NCBI RefSeq assembly: GCF_900636475.1
Contig: NZ_LR134283.1
Span: 1,426,001-1,490,000 of the forward strand
Source of the DNA: Streptococcus anginosus
GTDB lineage: Bacteria; Bacillota; Bacilli; Lactobacillales; Streptococcaceae
Direction of reading: 5' to 3'
Length of the DNA stretch: 64,000 bases
The position numbers and the translations under genes were made by a program. The stretch's first letter is position 1; each line of letters begins with the position of its first letter. Below, piece by piece: positions 24,335-33,857 of this stretch. The notes beneath the pieces are model-generated. The model worked only from the letters and a program-made list of their open reading frames with translations, was not told the origin of the DNA and made no database searches.

Positions 24335-25081
24335 TCAATTATTTAAATACTTGATAATCATTTCTGTCACAATTCTAACAGGATTTTGTTCAATATAATA
24401 AAACGCAAATCCTAGTAATATTAATAGAAATATACAATAAAAACCAACAAAACTTTTAGATGAAATCCTTAAGTTTTCTTTTTTCTGAAATATAGGAAAT
24501 CCTTCGAAAACTAAAACAAATAAAGTCATACACAAAATAGCGAAAATTGAAATATTTCTTGTTCTATTGATTTCAAAACTTGTAAACAGCTTTAAAAACT
24601 CTGGTAAGGGGGCTAGAATCGATTCAACAGTTGACTGTAAACCAAAAAATTTACTAAAATTAATTTTTGTATTTATTTCCCAAAATTCTTTTACATTACT
24701 TGGTAAAAAATTTAATGTATAAAAAGCGATGGTACTTATTATTGGAGGAATTAGTTCCAATCTGTAATCAATTCCTAAACGCTTGTATCGTAGAACTTTT
24801 ATCAAAGAGATTACCATTATGATAAAAATCATTAGCTTTCCCACCAATGAGTAAAAAAGATAGGTTGCAAAAATCATCACAACAACAATAAGCGCAGGAC
24901 CATAGTCGCTCTGATTTGTAGAATTGGGATTACTACTTTTATTGTTATTCTGAATAAAATAGTATTTATCACCTACATCTACACTAACTGATGGATTAGA
25001 TGGTATAAATAGAAAAACAACACCAATACTAGACATTATTAACTCTAATACAGGAACAACATAATTAACAAAAAACTCCAA
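24335..25081 (-). CDS. Hypothetical multi-span membrane protein
   Basis: A protein of 248 residues with about five or six hydrophobic segments: residues 5-26, 63-85, 87-98, 110-124, 178-196 and 212-230. A polar loop rich in Asn and Ser (about residues 38-60) lies between the first two. No motif that I recognise. It starts with TTG at 25081, preceded by AGGAGG at good spacing. The coding region is AT-rich and unlike the purine genes around it, so recent acquisition is possible. It lies between the racemase relic and a small conserved-looking ORF, with no obvious operon partner. Confidence 0.7.
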   Translation of the reverse strand: MEFFVNYVVPVLELIMSSIGVVFLFIPSNPSVSVDVGDKYYFIQNNNKSSNPNSTNQSDYGPALIVVVMIFATYLFYSLVGKLMIFIIMVISLIKVLRYKRLGIDYRLELIPPIISTIAFYTLNFLPSNVKEFWEINTKINFSKFFGLQSTVESILAPLPEFLKLFTSFEINRTRNISIFAILCMTLFVLVFEGFPIFQKKENLRISSKSFVGFYCIFLLILLGFAFYYIEQNPVRIVTEMIIKYLNN

Positions 25082-25199
25082 AATTTCCTCCTAAAAAATC
25101 AATCTTATTTCACAGTGTTTTTTGATTTACCATATTATTTAATTCATTTGTAATGAAACCAATTAACTTTTATAAGATTAAGCAAACTAAGTGATTAAT

Positions 25200-25427
25200 T
25201 CACTCAAACTCTTCTTTCCCTATCGCTACCGACGGATAGTGAGGTAGGTTACTGAGATCAGTATCCAATGGTAAATCATAGATTGCCAAATAGTTTTTAG
25301 GGTATTGTGCAACTAGCTCTTCATACTTAGCTTTCACCTTTTCGTGATTGCTACTAGCATACAAGACTTCGACGACTGCTCCAGTCTTATCCTTTTCAAC
25401 AAAAGCATTCACGATGATTTGAATCAT
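25200..25427 (-). CDS. Small hypothetical protein, 75 aa
   Basis: A 75-residue soluble protein (MIQIIVNAFVEKDKTGAVVEVLYASS...) with a strong ribosome site (CTAGGAGGTTCTT). It begins 9 bp after the ketopantoate reductase-like gene and is probably translated from the same mRNA. The sequence has the look of a small alpha/beta domain with no transmembrane segment. I do not recognise a family. The gene ends the purE-purK-reductase run. Confidence 0.75.
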   Translation of the reverse strand: MIQIIVNAFVEKDKTGAVVEVLYASSNHEKVKAKYEELVAQYPKNYLAIYDLPLDTDLSNLPHYPSVAIGKEEFE

Positions 25428-25436
25428 AAGAACCTC

Positions 25437-26387
25437 CTAGATAGAAATGTTTTTCATATTGCCTTCTAGAATAGGCATCTCAACACCTAACTCCTGACCA
25501 GTCTGATAAACACTTTGACAACAGTAGAAAATGTCCTGCTTATCATTATGCAAGGTCATAATCTTTCGGGTCAACTCATTTTTCGCAAACATGATTTTCA
25601 TGGCTTTTCCTGCAATCCATGAGGGAATTTTGTAAGGTAAGAGTTCAGCTTTGTAAAGCTTCAAATTTACGCCACGCGCTTCTACGACTTTCAAAGCCTC
25701 TTGAATGGCCTTGATAGCTAATGATAATTCCGAAGAACTATTCATCAAGTTCAGAGCCAGCTGTTCTGGATTTTCCAGATTCCCCGAACGTGCAGCTGTC
25801 GAAGTGACACCTGCGTTTATCGCCATGTGAATCCAAATCCACTCAACCATATCATGAGGAACTTCCCACTTCAAATCTGCAGAAGCTAGTAAAGCCGTCA
25901 GATCAGTATAGTTGGAAATCTGTGTTCTTTGCTCACCTTCTAGCATTAAATGGTCAAACAAGACGCCATCCAAATGGTCATCCTGCATATGACCACCCGC
26001 TGTCGGAAAGGCTAGAATATAGTCGTAGTCCCCTGCCCACTCCTGTATCTCTTTTCGAGTATCCCAGAAATTACAGAAGAAAACGAGGGTGCCTTTGATA
26101 TTATTTTTTCGCAAGGTTTCCACGGCTTCCTTGACAAACCCATAACGAACACTGACAAAAATAAAATCATATTCCGAATCAGCCTCTGCCACATGAACCT
26201 CATAGGTATCATACTTGTTTTCACCCTTGGAATGATAGCGACCATCTAGCAAATCAACCGACAACCTCTTCGGAGCATTGTTTTTCTTACTGTCTCTCAG
26301 TACGTGTTCCACTTGATGACCTACTTTTTGAAAAGCATAGGCATAAATGGTCCCGATAACCCCAAGACCTAAAATTGCTACTTTCAC
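25437..26387 (-). CDS. Ketopantoate reductase family oxidoreductase (ApbA/PanE-like)
   Basis: An NAD(P)-dependent dehydrogenase-like protein of 316 residues. The N-terminal Rossmann loop is GLGVIGTIYAYAF (residues 7-19), and the C-terminal helical domain contains IWIHMAINAGVTSTAARSG. Classical PanE reduces ketopantoate in pantothenate synthesis. No other pan gene is nearby, so the substrate is open. The start is a GTG directly after the purK stop (TAA then GTG), which indicates translational coupling and no separate promoter. Confidence 0.85.
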   Translation of the reverse strand: MKVAILGLGVIGTIYAYAFQKVGHQVEHVLRDSKKNNAPKRLSVDLLDGRYHSKGENKYDTYEVHVAEADSEYDFIFVSVRYGFVKEAVETLRKNNIKGTLVFFCNFWDTRKEIQEWAGDYDYILAFPTAGGHMQDDHLDGVLFDHLMLEGEQRTQISNYTDLTALLASADLKWEVPHDMVEWIWIHMAINAGVTSTAARSGNLENPEQLALNLMNSSSELSLAIKAIQEALKVVEARGVNLKLYKAELLPYKIPSWIAGKAMKIMFAKNELTRKIMTLHNDKQDIFYCCQSVYQTGQELGVEMPILEGNMKNISI

Positions 26388-27479
26388 TTAGAAATCAATC
26401 CCTTCCCCAAACTCCTTCACCTCATCCGGCACATCACTAAACAAAGTCACATGTCCCATTTTGCGGTTGTGCTTCGCTTCTATTTTACCATACATGTGGA
26501 GGTGGGCGCTTGGATTTTCTGCGACATACTGCGCAGCTTTTTCCATGTGCTGACCAAGGACATTGAGCATGACGGCTGGGGCATGAAGGGTTACTTTTGG
26601 CAGGGGCTGACCCAAAATACCTAAGATATGAGTATCAAACTGCGAGAAGTCGCAGGCTTCGATAGAGTAGTGGCCAGAGTTGTGTGGGCGTGGGGCAATC
26701 TCATTGACGATGATGTCATCAGCCGTCGCAAACATTTCCACGCAAAGAGTTCCAGACAGGTTAAGTTGTTCTGCGATTCGCACCGCCATGGCTTTGGCCT
26801 TGTCAGCCAGACTTTCTGAAATGCGAGCTGGCACGATGGTCTTAGACAGGATATTGTTGCGGTGGATATTTTCCTGAACTGGGAAAATCGTCACATCATT
26901 GCCATTTCCAGATACGATGACAGAAATTTCAAGATCAAAATTGACAAATTCTTCCAAGACACAAGCTGCAGAATCGGCTAGCGCATAGGCTTCTTCCAAA
27001 TCTTCTTTCGAGCGAATGACCTTTTGCCCATGTCCGTCATAGCCACCAGTCGCCGTTTTGAGAACATAGTTTTTCGACAGGTCCATATCCGCCAAGTCTT
27101 GGCTGGAAGTCACGACTTTGTAGGGTGCCACGGTGACTTGGGCCTTGTTTGCGAGAAAATCCTTTTCAAAAATCCGATTTTGAGAAATGCGGAGCAGGTC
27201 CGTCCCTTGAGGGAGCTGACCCTCCTTGATGACAGCATCCAAACCGTCAGCATCGACATTTTCAAACTCATAGGTCAGGACATCGCAACGCTCAGCCAGC
27301 TGACGCAAAGCGTCCACGTCATTATAAGGCGCTACGATAATTTCCGCTACACGAGAGGCCGGGCAATCCGCCGCAGGATCCAGCGCGATGACCTTGTGCC
27401 CCATGTAGATAGCAGAAATAGCCATCATCTGCCCCAGCTGACCACCACCGATGATTCCGATTGTTTTAGATGAGCTCAT
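26388..27479 (-). CDS. purK: N5-carboxyaminoimidazole ribonucleotide synthase PurK
   Basis: PurK is an ATP-grasp enzyme that carboxylates AIR with bicarbonate to N5-CAIR, the substrate of PurE. From the ATG at 27479 ([19 protein letters not shown]) it has 363 residues. The longer frame to 27518 lies inside purE. Visible segments are the glycine-rich PreATP-grasp start, [13 protein letters not shown] and [13 protein letters not shown]. It overlaps the purE end by 14 bp and is followed immediately by the reductase gene. Confidence 0.96.
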   Translation of the reverse strand: MSSSKTIGIIGGGQLGQMMAISAIYMGHKVIALDPAADCPASRVAEIIVAPYNDVDALRQLAERCDVLTYEFENVDADGLDAVIKEGQLPQGTDLLRISQNRIFEKDFLANKAQVTVAPYKVVTSSQDLADMDLSKNYVLKTATGGYDGHGQKVIRSKEDLEEAYALADSAACVLEEFVNFDLEISVIVSGNGNDVTIFPVQENIHRNNILSKTIVPARISESLADKAKAMAVRIAEQLNLSGTLCVEMFATADDIIVNEIAPRPHNSGHYSIEACDFSQFDTHILGILGQPLPKVTLHAPAVMLNVLGQHMEKAAQYVAENPSAHLHMYGKIEAKHNRKMGHVTLFSDVPDEVKEFGEGIDF

Positions 27480-27954
27480 TTGTCGACTCCTCTGCGATTT
27501 TTCCTTGTTCTTCTGCAAAATCCGCTAGCGCTATCGCAATAGCCTGGTCCTCTACTGAGAGGAGACGAAGGGCAAAGAGAGCCGCATTTGTTGCGCCCGC
27601 TTCGCCGATAGCCATCGTTGCCACAGGAACACCGCCAGGCATCTGCACGATAGAATAGAGTGAGTCCACTCCGCTCAAAGCACGAGATTTAACAGGCACA
27701 CCGATAACCGGCAACGTTGTTTTAGCCGCCACCATTCCCGGCAAGTGCGCTGCACCGCCAGCACCTGCAATAATAACCTTGATCCCACGTGCGCGTACTT
27801 CCTCAGCATATCGAAACATAAGGTCTGGTGTTCGGTGGGCAGAGACCACCTTTTTTTCATAAACAACACCAAAGTCCTCAAGAACTTGGGCTGCTTTTTT
27901 CATTGTTTCCCAGTCGGATTTAGAACCCATGATAATAGAAATAATTGGTTGCAT
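27466..27954 (-). CDS. purE: N5-CAIR mutase PurE
   Basis: PurE converts N5-CAIR to CAIR. The 162-residue protein starts [18 protein letters not shown] and carries SAHRTPD and [22 protein letters not shown], the family signatures. Length is usual for the class I enzyme. It is the first gene of purE-purK-reductase-75 aa, transcribed from somewhere in the 237-bp spacer upstream. Confidence 0.97.
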   Translation of the reverse strand: MQPIISIIMGSKSDWETMKKAAQVLEDFGVVYEKKVVSAHRTPDLMFRYAEEVRARGIKVIIAGAGGAAHLPGMVAAKTTLPVIGVPVKSRALSGVDSLYSIVQMPGGVPVATMAIGEAGATNAALFALRLLSVEDQAIAIALADFAEEQGKIAEESTNELI

Positions 27955-28093
27955 AATTTCTCCTTTTTCAAGCCTGCCTTAGGCTGTAGAGGCGTCGTGA
28001 ACTTTCTTTCGTGTGATGCTACGCTTTTCTTCTCATCTTTTCTTAAAAGCCAAGGAAAAGCTAACATCCCATCTAAAAAATCTTCTTGACTAG

Positions 28094-28172
28094 GTTTGTA
28101 GACCTTTGAGCTACAAACTTTCCCAAAATACCACAGTGATAACAGACATAGTTTCATAACGACCTTTGGTCG
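28094..28172. repeat. Stem-loops in the spacer upstream of purE
   Basis: GTTTGTAG (28094-28101) pairs with CTACAAAC (28111-28118), and CGACC-TTT-GGTCG (28160-28172) forms a second small hairpin. The 237-bp spacer 27955-28191 has no convincing gene. An 85-codon frame across it has no ribosome site and no recognisable domain. Confidence 0.45.
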
Positions 28173-28191
28173 CTTGAGCTAGCGCTATACT

Positions 28192-28626
28192 TTATTTAAT
28201 TATATCTTCAGCATCAACAACTCTGTAGCCTCGTTTCTTTAATGCTTGCGCAAAAAGACCACTGCCCTCTATTTTTCGACCAGAAAAATGACCATCGTAA
28301 ATCTGGTTGACACCACAAGAGGGACTTCGGGACTGAAGAATAGCCAAGTCAATGTTTTTTTCAGCTAAACTAGACAATGTGTGATCAATTCCTACTTGAA
28401 ATTCTTTATCATAAAAATTCCCATTGACATCACATGGCCGCCCTTTTAAAATCTCTACTGGCTCTCTTGGAACTGGTAAGCCGCCCGCAACTTCCGGGCA
28501 CACTGCTAAGACATCTTTATCCGCAACAAAGTCAATAACAGCTTGATTATAATTATTGCCTCCATTGTACTTGCAATTTTCTCCAAGCAAACAGGCACTA
28601 ACTAGTATACATTTTTTATTTTTCAA
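28192..28626 (-). CDS. DUF523 family protein
   Basis: A protein of about 144 residues of the DUF523 family, small Cys-containing proteins of unknown function. Visible signatures are ILVSACLLGENCKYNGG near the start, AVCPEVAGGLPVPREPVEI, and LQSRSPSCGVNQIYDG. I take the TTG at 28626 as start. It gives MKNKKCILVSAC, the usual family N-terminus, and overlaps the purD end by 11 bp. The longer frame up to 28803 lies inside purD and has no family similarity there. Probably translated by coupling to purD. Confidence 0.85.
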   Translation of the reverse strand: MKNKKCILVSACLLGENCKYNGGNNYNQAVIDFVADKDVLAVCPEVAGGLPVPREPVEILKGRPCDVNGNFYDKEFQVGIDHTLSSLAEKNIDLAILQSRSPSCGVNQIYDGHFSGRKIEGSGLFAQALKKRGYRVVDAEDIIK

Positions 28627-29881
28627 GAGCCTTGCTCCCAATATCAGTTCTGTAGAACAGTCCAGTCGTGTCTTGTTTGTCGAGTTGGGTGTAAATTTTT
28701 TCCTGCGCAGCTGAAACGCTGTCAGCTGTGGTGACCAGCATATAGACCCGTCCGCCGTTAGACAGCAGAGCTTTGTTATTTTCATCAAACTTAGCCCCTG
28801 CATAGTAGGTGATGATGTCGCCCTCGGTCTTGGCTGGCAGGATTACACCTTTTTCGTAGGCAAGTGGATAACCTTCAGAAGCCACCACGACGCCCAAGGT
28901 CACACCGCTATCCGTCCAAGTCATGTCAGGCTCCTTGCCCTCCAAAATGTCCGTGATGTTCTGTGCCAAGTCAGAAGTCAAGCGTGGCAGAATAACCTGC
29001 GTCTCAGGATCGCCAAAGCGAGCATTGAACTCAATGACCTTGGGACCGTCCGCAGTCAGAATCAAACCAGCATAAAGAACACCAATATAAGGTCGCCCCT
29101 CTTTAATCATTCCCTCCAGCACTGGCTTGACAATGGTTTCAACCGCAGTTTCAACCACGCTTGCTGGCAGATGTGGCACGGGCGCATAAGCACCCATACC
29201 TCCTGTATTAGGACCCTTGTCACCGTCATAGGTCCGCTTGTGGTCCTGAGCCGTTGGCATGATATAGAACTTGTCACCATTAACAAAGGCAAAGAGAGAG
29301 AATTCCTCTCCAGTCAGAAATTCCTCAATCACCACACGCGCACCAGAATCGCCGAATTTATTGTCCAAAAGCATTTCGTGCGCTGCTTCGACCGCTTCTT
29401 CCACCGTTTCAGCGACTACCACGCCTTTACCCAAAGCCAAGCCGTCCGCCTTCACCACGATTGGAGCGCCCTCTTTTTCGATATAGGTTTTAGCTTTTTC
29501 AAAGTCTGAAAAAGTTTCGTAGCGTGCTGTCGGCACACCGTATTTTTTCATGATTGACTTGGCAAAATCCTTGGACCACTCCAGCTCCGCAGCCAGCCGA
29601 GCCGGACCAAAAGCCTTAAGTCCAGCCTGATTAAAATCATCAACGATACCTGCCGCTAGCGCATCATCAGGACCAATGAAAGTCCAAGCAACATCATTTG
29701 CTTTAGCAAAGTCAATCAGCTTGGAATGTTCGGAAATTCCGATATTGACCAAATCCAGCCCATCAAGCGTCATCCCGTCATTTCCGGGAGCCACAAAGAC
29801 CTGCTCCACCTGCGGAGATTCTAACAATTTCTTAGCAATAGCATGCTCGCGTCCACCTGAGCCAACAACCAAAAGTTTCAT
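28616..29881 (-). CDS. purD: Phosphoribosylamine-glycine ligase PurD
   Basis: PurD joins glycine to phosphoribosylamine with ATP to give GAR. The 421-residue ATP-grasp protein begins MKLLVVGSGGREHAIAKKL. It contains PIVVKADGLALGKGVVVA, the HKRTYDGDKGPNTGGMGAYAP signature near residue 215 and VIEFNARFGDPETQ. Length is normal. It is separated from purH by the divergently oriented CHAP protein gene and has its own promoter with a PurBox-like site, so it starts a second pur transcript. Confidence 0.97.
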   Translation of the reverse strand: MKLLVVGSGGREHAIAKKLLESPQVEQVFVAPGNDGMTLDGLDLVNIGISEHSKLIDFAKANDVAWTFIGPDDALAAGIVDDFNQAGLKAFGPARLAAELEWSKDFAKSIMKKYGVPTARYETFSDFEKAKTYIEKEGAPIVVKADGLALGKGVVVAETVEEAVEAAHEMLLDNKFGDSGARVVIEEFLTGEEFSLFAFVNGDKFYIMPTAQDHKRTYDGDKGPNTGGMGAYAPVPHLPASVVETAVETIVKPVLEGMIKEGRPYIGVLYAGLILTADGPKVIEFNARFGDPETQVILPRLTSDLAQNITDILEGKEPDMTWTDSGVTLGVVVASEGYPLAYEKGVILPAKTEGDIITYYAGAKFDENNKALLSNGGRVYMLVTTADSVSAAQEKIYTQLDKQDTTGLFYRTDIGSKALEK

Positions 29882-29911
29882 GATTACCCTCTTTGCGAAT
29901 TATTTATATCA

Positions 29912-29935
29912 ATTATACCACAAATGTTCGTTTAT
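29912..29935 (-). promoter_or_regulatory. purD promoter with PurBox
   Basis: On the minus strand ATAAACGAACATT (29935-29923) matches the lactococcal PurBox AWWWCCGAACWWT at 12 of 13 positions and contains the Bacillus-type ACGAACATT core. TGGTATAAT, an extended -10, follows at 29920-29912. PurR would therefore bind at the -35 region. Confidence 0.7.
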
Positions 29936-30077
29936 GCCTTTGTTTATCATGAAATATTTCGATAACAATGAAATCTCGCTATCATTTTCTAATTTTTCAA
30001 TCCAACTTACCATTTTTCTCATCTTTTCCCGAATAATCTAAATGGAACTATCCAAATTATTTATTCAAAGGAGATTT

Positions 30078-32012
30078 ATGAAAAAATACAATCAATTATT
30101 TTTACTATCCAGCGCTATGTTGAGCGTTTTTTCAGCTCAACTAACAGCTCAAGCCGCGGAAACAAATAATACTCAAAAAAGCTCAAATCCAGCAACTCTC
30201 GCTAGCGATATTACTGTCAATGTTTCAGGAAACACTGCTTCTATTAACTATACACGTTTGCAAACGCAAGTTCCTTACACCATTTACCATGCTGTTTGGT
30301 CTGATGAAAATGGGCAAGATGACATTAAGTGGTATTCCGCGCCCCAAACACCAACTACAGCTGTTGATTTGCGTCAGCACACTGGTTATGGAACCTTTCA
30401 CGTCCACACCTATATCAATATCAATGGGAAAATGGTTGGTTTAAACGGAACGACTTTCAAAGTAGAAAAACCAGCTAGCGGCACGGTTTCTACAACCGTT
30501 TTAGGAAAGACTGCTCAAATATCCTTTACTCGAAACAAAGATCAAACAAATGCCAATATTTTACACGCTGTTTGGTCTGACGAAAAAGGACAAGATGATA
30601 TCAAGTGGTATACAGCAGGGCAAGACACAACAGAAATTGACTTATCCAATCATAAAGGATACGGTGTTTACCATGTTCATACTTATGAAAGTAAAAACGG
30701 AAAGATGATTGGATTAAATGGCACCACTTTTAACCTTGAAAAACCAAATCCTACTATTCAGACTAGCTTTCCTGAGCCTGGTATCATGGATATTCAGATC
30801 AAAAATGTTCCTGAAACAATCTACAAACTAACTGTTCCGGCTTGGTCTGACCGCAACGGACAGGATGATCTTCAATGGTATGCAGCTACTAAAAATCCTG
30901 ATGGAAGCTACAATGTTAGAGTTGAGCTAAAAAAACACAACTATGACACAGGAACTTATCACATTCATCTTTACGGAGAAAGCTATGTCAAACCAGAGTT
31001 TACTGGCTTAGCTGGAATCACTGCCCAAGTTGATGCTGATAAATTGCCTTCTGAAGAAGAGCAAAAACCATTCTTCTCTGTTGAAAATATCAATCAAGAA
31101 CAAGGGACTTATACCGTCAAAGTTAGTGAAACTTCAGAGTCCAAGCCGATTCAATCCGTCCGAGTACCTATTTGGAGCACGAGCAATCAAAGCAATATTA
31201 AGTGGTATGCAGCCACTAATCACGGTGACGGAACATTTACGGCAGCATTTGATATTCGCAATCATCAAGTTTTGTCTGGAACATACACCAATCATATTTA
31301 TGTGAAATATAAAGACGGTAGCGAGCATAGTTACGTAACGGATTCGGTTGCTATGTCCGCAGAAAAAATTAAAACCAAAGTATCTGTCGCTAAACGCTCA
31401 ACTTATCTTTATGAGGTGACGGTGACAGATGCTTACGGCGATGGCAAGATTAGCCTACCGACTTGGTCTGAAGTCAACGGCCAAGATGATATTCAGTGGT
31501 ACACCGCTACTAAAGCTGGAAATGGAATTTACAAATTCACAGTTGATACGCAAAAACACACTGGCAGTGGCCTTTTCCATACACATGTTTACCGCAATCT
31601 CAACGGTCAAATAATTGGACTAACAGGTACAAGCTATCAGGTAGAGAAGCCTGCTGTCTCTTTCCAACCAAATTATGCCGCAGCAACGACTTATCCAAAA
31701 GGTCAATGCACTTGGGGCGCCAAAGCTCTTGCGCCTTGGGCTGGCAATTATTGGGGCAACGGTGGTGACTGGACTGCTAGTGCCAGACGAGCTGGTTTTA
31801 AAACCGGTACAACTCCACAAGTAGGGGCTATTATTTGTTGGACAGACGGTGGTTACGGTCACGTTGGAGTTGTTACTCACGTTGCCTCAAACACACGCAT
31901 TCAGATTCAAGAGGCCAACTACGCTGGAAAACAGTATATTGGCAACTTCCGCGGCTGGTTCAATCCTCATGCAGCTGGACAAGGAGCAGTTAGTTACATT
32001 TATCCAAAATAA
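30078..32012 (+). CDS. Secreted protein with five GBS-Bsp-like repeats and a C-terminal CHAP domain
   Basis: A predicted secreted wall hydrolase of 644 residues. I chose the ATG at 30078 (MKKYNQLFLL) with AAAGGAG upstream. A signal peptide should be cleaved near AQAA-ETNN (about residue 31). Five repeats of about 85-100 residues follow, each with a WS-x-x-NGQDDI-x-WY core (the fourth is WSTSNQSNIKWY). The C-terminal ~125 residues are a CHAP amidase/endopeptidase domain, with the catalytic Cys in [13 protein letters not shown] and His in GGYGHVGVVTHV. This CHAP domain is very like that of PcsB at 46293-47519. No LPxTG anchor is present. It is the only plus-strand gene in the pur region. Confidence 0.92.
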   Translation: MKKYNQLFLLSSAMLSVFSAQLTAQAAETNNTQKSSNPATLASDITVNVSGNTASINYTRLQTQVPYTIYHAVWSDENGQDDIKWYSAPQTPTTAVDLRQHTGYGTFHVHTYININGKMVGLNGTTFKVEKPASGTVSTTVLGKTAQISFTRNKDQTNANILHAVWSDEKGQDDIKWYTAGQDTTEIDLSNHKGYGVYHVHTYESKNGKMIGLNGTTFNLEKPNPTIQTSFPEPGIMDIQIKNVPETIYKLTVPAWSDRNGQDDLQWYAATKNPDGSYNVRVELKKHNYDTGTYHIHLYGESYVKPEFTGLAGITAQVDADKLPSEEEQKPFFSVENINQEQGTYTVKVSETSESKPIQSVRVPIWSTSNQSNIKWYAATNHGDGTFTAAFDIRNHQVLSGTYTNHIYVKYKDGSEHSYVTDSVAMSAEKIKTKVSVAKRSTYLYEVTVTDAYGDGKISLPTWSEVNGQDDIQWYTATKAGNGIYKFTVDTQKHTGSGLFHTHVYRNLNGQIIGLTGTSYQVEKPAVSFQPNYAAATTYPKGQCTWGAKALAPWAGNYWGNGGDWTASARRAGFKTGTTPQVGAIICWTDGGYGHVGVVTHVASNTRIQIQEANYAGKQYIGNFRGWFNPHAAGQGAVSYIYPK

Positions 32013-32030
32013 GTCCCTCTGAACAACTTA

Positions 32031-32062
32031 AAAAACCTTGGAAAATCAATCCAAGGTTTTTA
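32031..32062. terminator. Bidirectional terminator between the CHAP gene and purH
   Basis: AAAAACCTTGG and CCAAGGTTTTT form an 11-bp stem with a 9-10-nt loop. A and T runs on both sides serve the plus-strand CHAP gene and the minus-strand purH. Confidence 0.92.
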
Positions 32063-32070
32063 TACTATTC

Positions 32071-33618
32071 TCAATGTCTAAAATGCCGTACGCCTGTAAA
32101 CACCATGGCAATGCCGTATTTATCAGCCACATCGATAGATTCTTGGTCACGGACGGACCCACCAGGTTGGATGATTGCTTTCACACCTGCAGCAGCAATT
32201 TCTTCAACATTATCCGCAAATGGAAAGAAAGCATCACTAGCAAGAACCGCACCGTCAAGACGGTCTTTGGCTTGGTCAAGAGCGATACGAACAGAAGCTA
32301 CACGGTTTGTTTGACCAGGACCAACACCCAATGTCATATGGTCATTTGTCACGATGATACCGTTTGATTTCACGTATTTGATAGCTTTCCAAGCAAATTC
32401 AAGCGCTGTTTTTTCTTGGTCGTTTGGTTGACGTTTTGTTACAACCTTCCAATCTGCTGGATTTTCTTCGATAACATCTTGGTTTTGAACCAAAAGCCCA
32501 CCGACAACACCCGTGTATTCTTTTTCAACTTGGCTAGCTTCTTGAGCTTCAAATGGCAATTGAAGAATACGCAAGTTTTTCTTCTTCGTTGTCAAGATTT
32601 CAAGGGCTTCTTCTGAGTAACTTGGTGCAATGATGATTTCAAGGAAAATAGCGTGCATTTTCTTAGCTGTTGCAGCGTCAACTTGGCGGTTCAGCGCAAC
32701 AATTCCACCAAAGATTGAAACTGGGTCAGATTCATAAGCGTAATCCCAAGCTGTTTCAATATCATCTGCTTGTCCGATACCGCAAGGATTCATGTGTTTA
32801 AGAGCAACAACAGTCGGACGGTCTTTGAAATCACGGATAATGCGGATGGCAGCATCAGCGTCACGGATGTTATTAAAGGATAGTTCTTTCCCGTTCAATT
32901 GTTTAGCAGAAGCAATTGAGTAATCTGTCGGCAAAGCTTTTTGGTAGAAATCAGCGTCTTGTTGAGGGTTTTCACCATAACGCATTGGTTGTTTCAAATC
33001 ATAAGTGATGGTGAGTTTTTCAGGTTTTGTTTCTCCGACTTGTTTTGTGAAATATTCCGCAATCAAAGCGTCGTAAGCTGCTGTGTGACGGAAGACCTTA
33101 GCTGCCAAACGTTGACGCGTTTCAAAGTTTGTTTCACCATTAGCTGTCAATTCATCCAAAACAACAGCGTAATCAGCTGGGTCAACGACAACTGTAACAC
33201 TAGCATGGTTTTTAGCAGCAGAGCGAAGCATTGAAGGACCACCGATATCAATATTTTCAACCGCATCAGCGTAAGTCACTTCTGGTTTCAAGATTGTTTC
33301 TTTGAATGGGTAAAGGTTAACCACAACAAGATCAATCAATTCAATGTGGTTATCTTTTGCAGCTTGAAGGTGGCTGTCAAGGTCACGACGAGCCAAAAGA
33401 CCACCATGAATATTTGGGTGAAGGGTTTTCACACGACCGTCCATCATTTCTGGGAAGCCCGTCACATCATCAATCGCGATAGTATCAACGCCTGCTTTAT
33501 CAAGCGCAATCTTAGTCCCGCCAGTTGAGATAATATCCCAACCAAGTTTTTTCAATTCTTGAGCAAATTCAACAATGCCCGCTTTGTCTGAAACACTGAT
33601 TAGTGCACGTTTTGTCAT
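32071..33618 (-). CDS. purH: Bifunctional AICAR formyltransferase/IMP cyclohydrolase PurH
   Basis: PurH performs the last two steps to IMP. The 515-residue protein has the N-terminal MGS-like IMP cyclohydrolase domain ([39 protein letters not shown]) and the C-terminal formyltransferase domain with [11 protein letters not shown] and [12 protein letters not shown]. Normal length. It ends the main pur run purC-L-F-M-N-small ORF-H at a terminator. Confidence 0.97.
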   Translation of the reverse strand: MTKRALISVSDKAGIVEFAQELKKLGWDIISTGGTKIALDKAGVDTIAIDDVTGFPEMMDGRVKTLHPNIHGGLLARRDLDSHLQAAKDNHIELIDLVVVNLYPFKETILKPEVTYADAVENIDIGGPSMLRSAAKNHASVTVVVDPADYAVVLDELTANGETNFETRQRLAAKVFRHTAAYDALIAEYFTKQVGETKPEKLTITYDLKQPMRYGENPQQDADFYQKALPTDYSIASAKQLNGKELSFNNIRDADAAIRIIRDFKDRPTVVALKHMNPCGIGQADDIETAWDYAYESDPVSIFGGIVALNRQVDAATAKKMHAIFLEIIIAPSYSEEALEILTTKKKNLRILQLPFEAQEASQVEKEYTGVVGGLLVQNQDVIEENPADWKVVTKRQPNDQEKTALEFAWKAIKYVKSNGIIVTNDHMTLGVGPGQTNRVASVRIALDQAKDRLDGAVLASDAFFPFADNVEEIAAAGVKAIIQPGGSVRDQESIDVADKYGIAMVFTGVRHFRH

Positions 33619-33632
33619 TTCAGTCCTACTTT

Positions 33633-33803
33633 CTACTTCTTTTTGTAAAATATAAACAACTCAATAGCAATACTGGCAATAAGCCCGATAGAATAAGCCA
33701 AGCAAAGGCGTAACGGATTTTCAAGATTACCAAATAGTACATTTACTATAAAGGCAACGACAATAAAAGTTAATACAAACACCAAAATCTTTTTTATCAT
33801 CAT
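33633..33803 (-). CDS. Small two-span membrane protein inside the pur operon
   Basis: A 56-residue protein from the ATG at 33803 ([13 protein letters not shown]) with AAGGAGATT upstream. Two hydrophobic helices (about residues 4-22 and 31-49) flank a short loop, and the tail is YKKK. It lies between purN and purH with short gaps and on the same strand, so it is cotranscribed with purine synthesis. No family recognised. Its role is unknown. Confidence 0.75.
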   Translation of the reverse strand: MMIKKILVFVLTFIVVAFIVNVLFGNLENPLRLCLAYSIGLIASIAIELFIFYKKK

Positions 33804-33857
33804 AATCTCCTTATAAGGCAGCATACTAATAGCTAACTACGCTATCAAATACACGGA

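Noticed and set aside
27900-28157. 85-codon minus-strand frame upstream of purE
   Set aside because: No ribosome site, no recognisable domain, and it runs through stem-loops and into purE. Treated as spacer.
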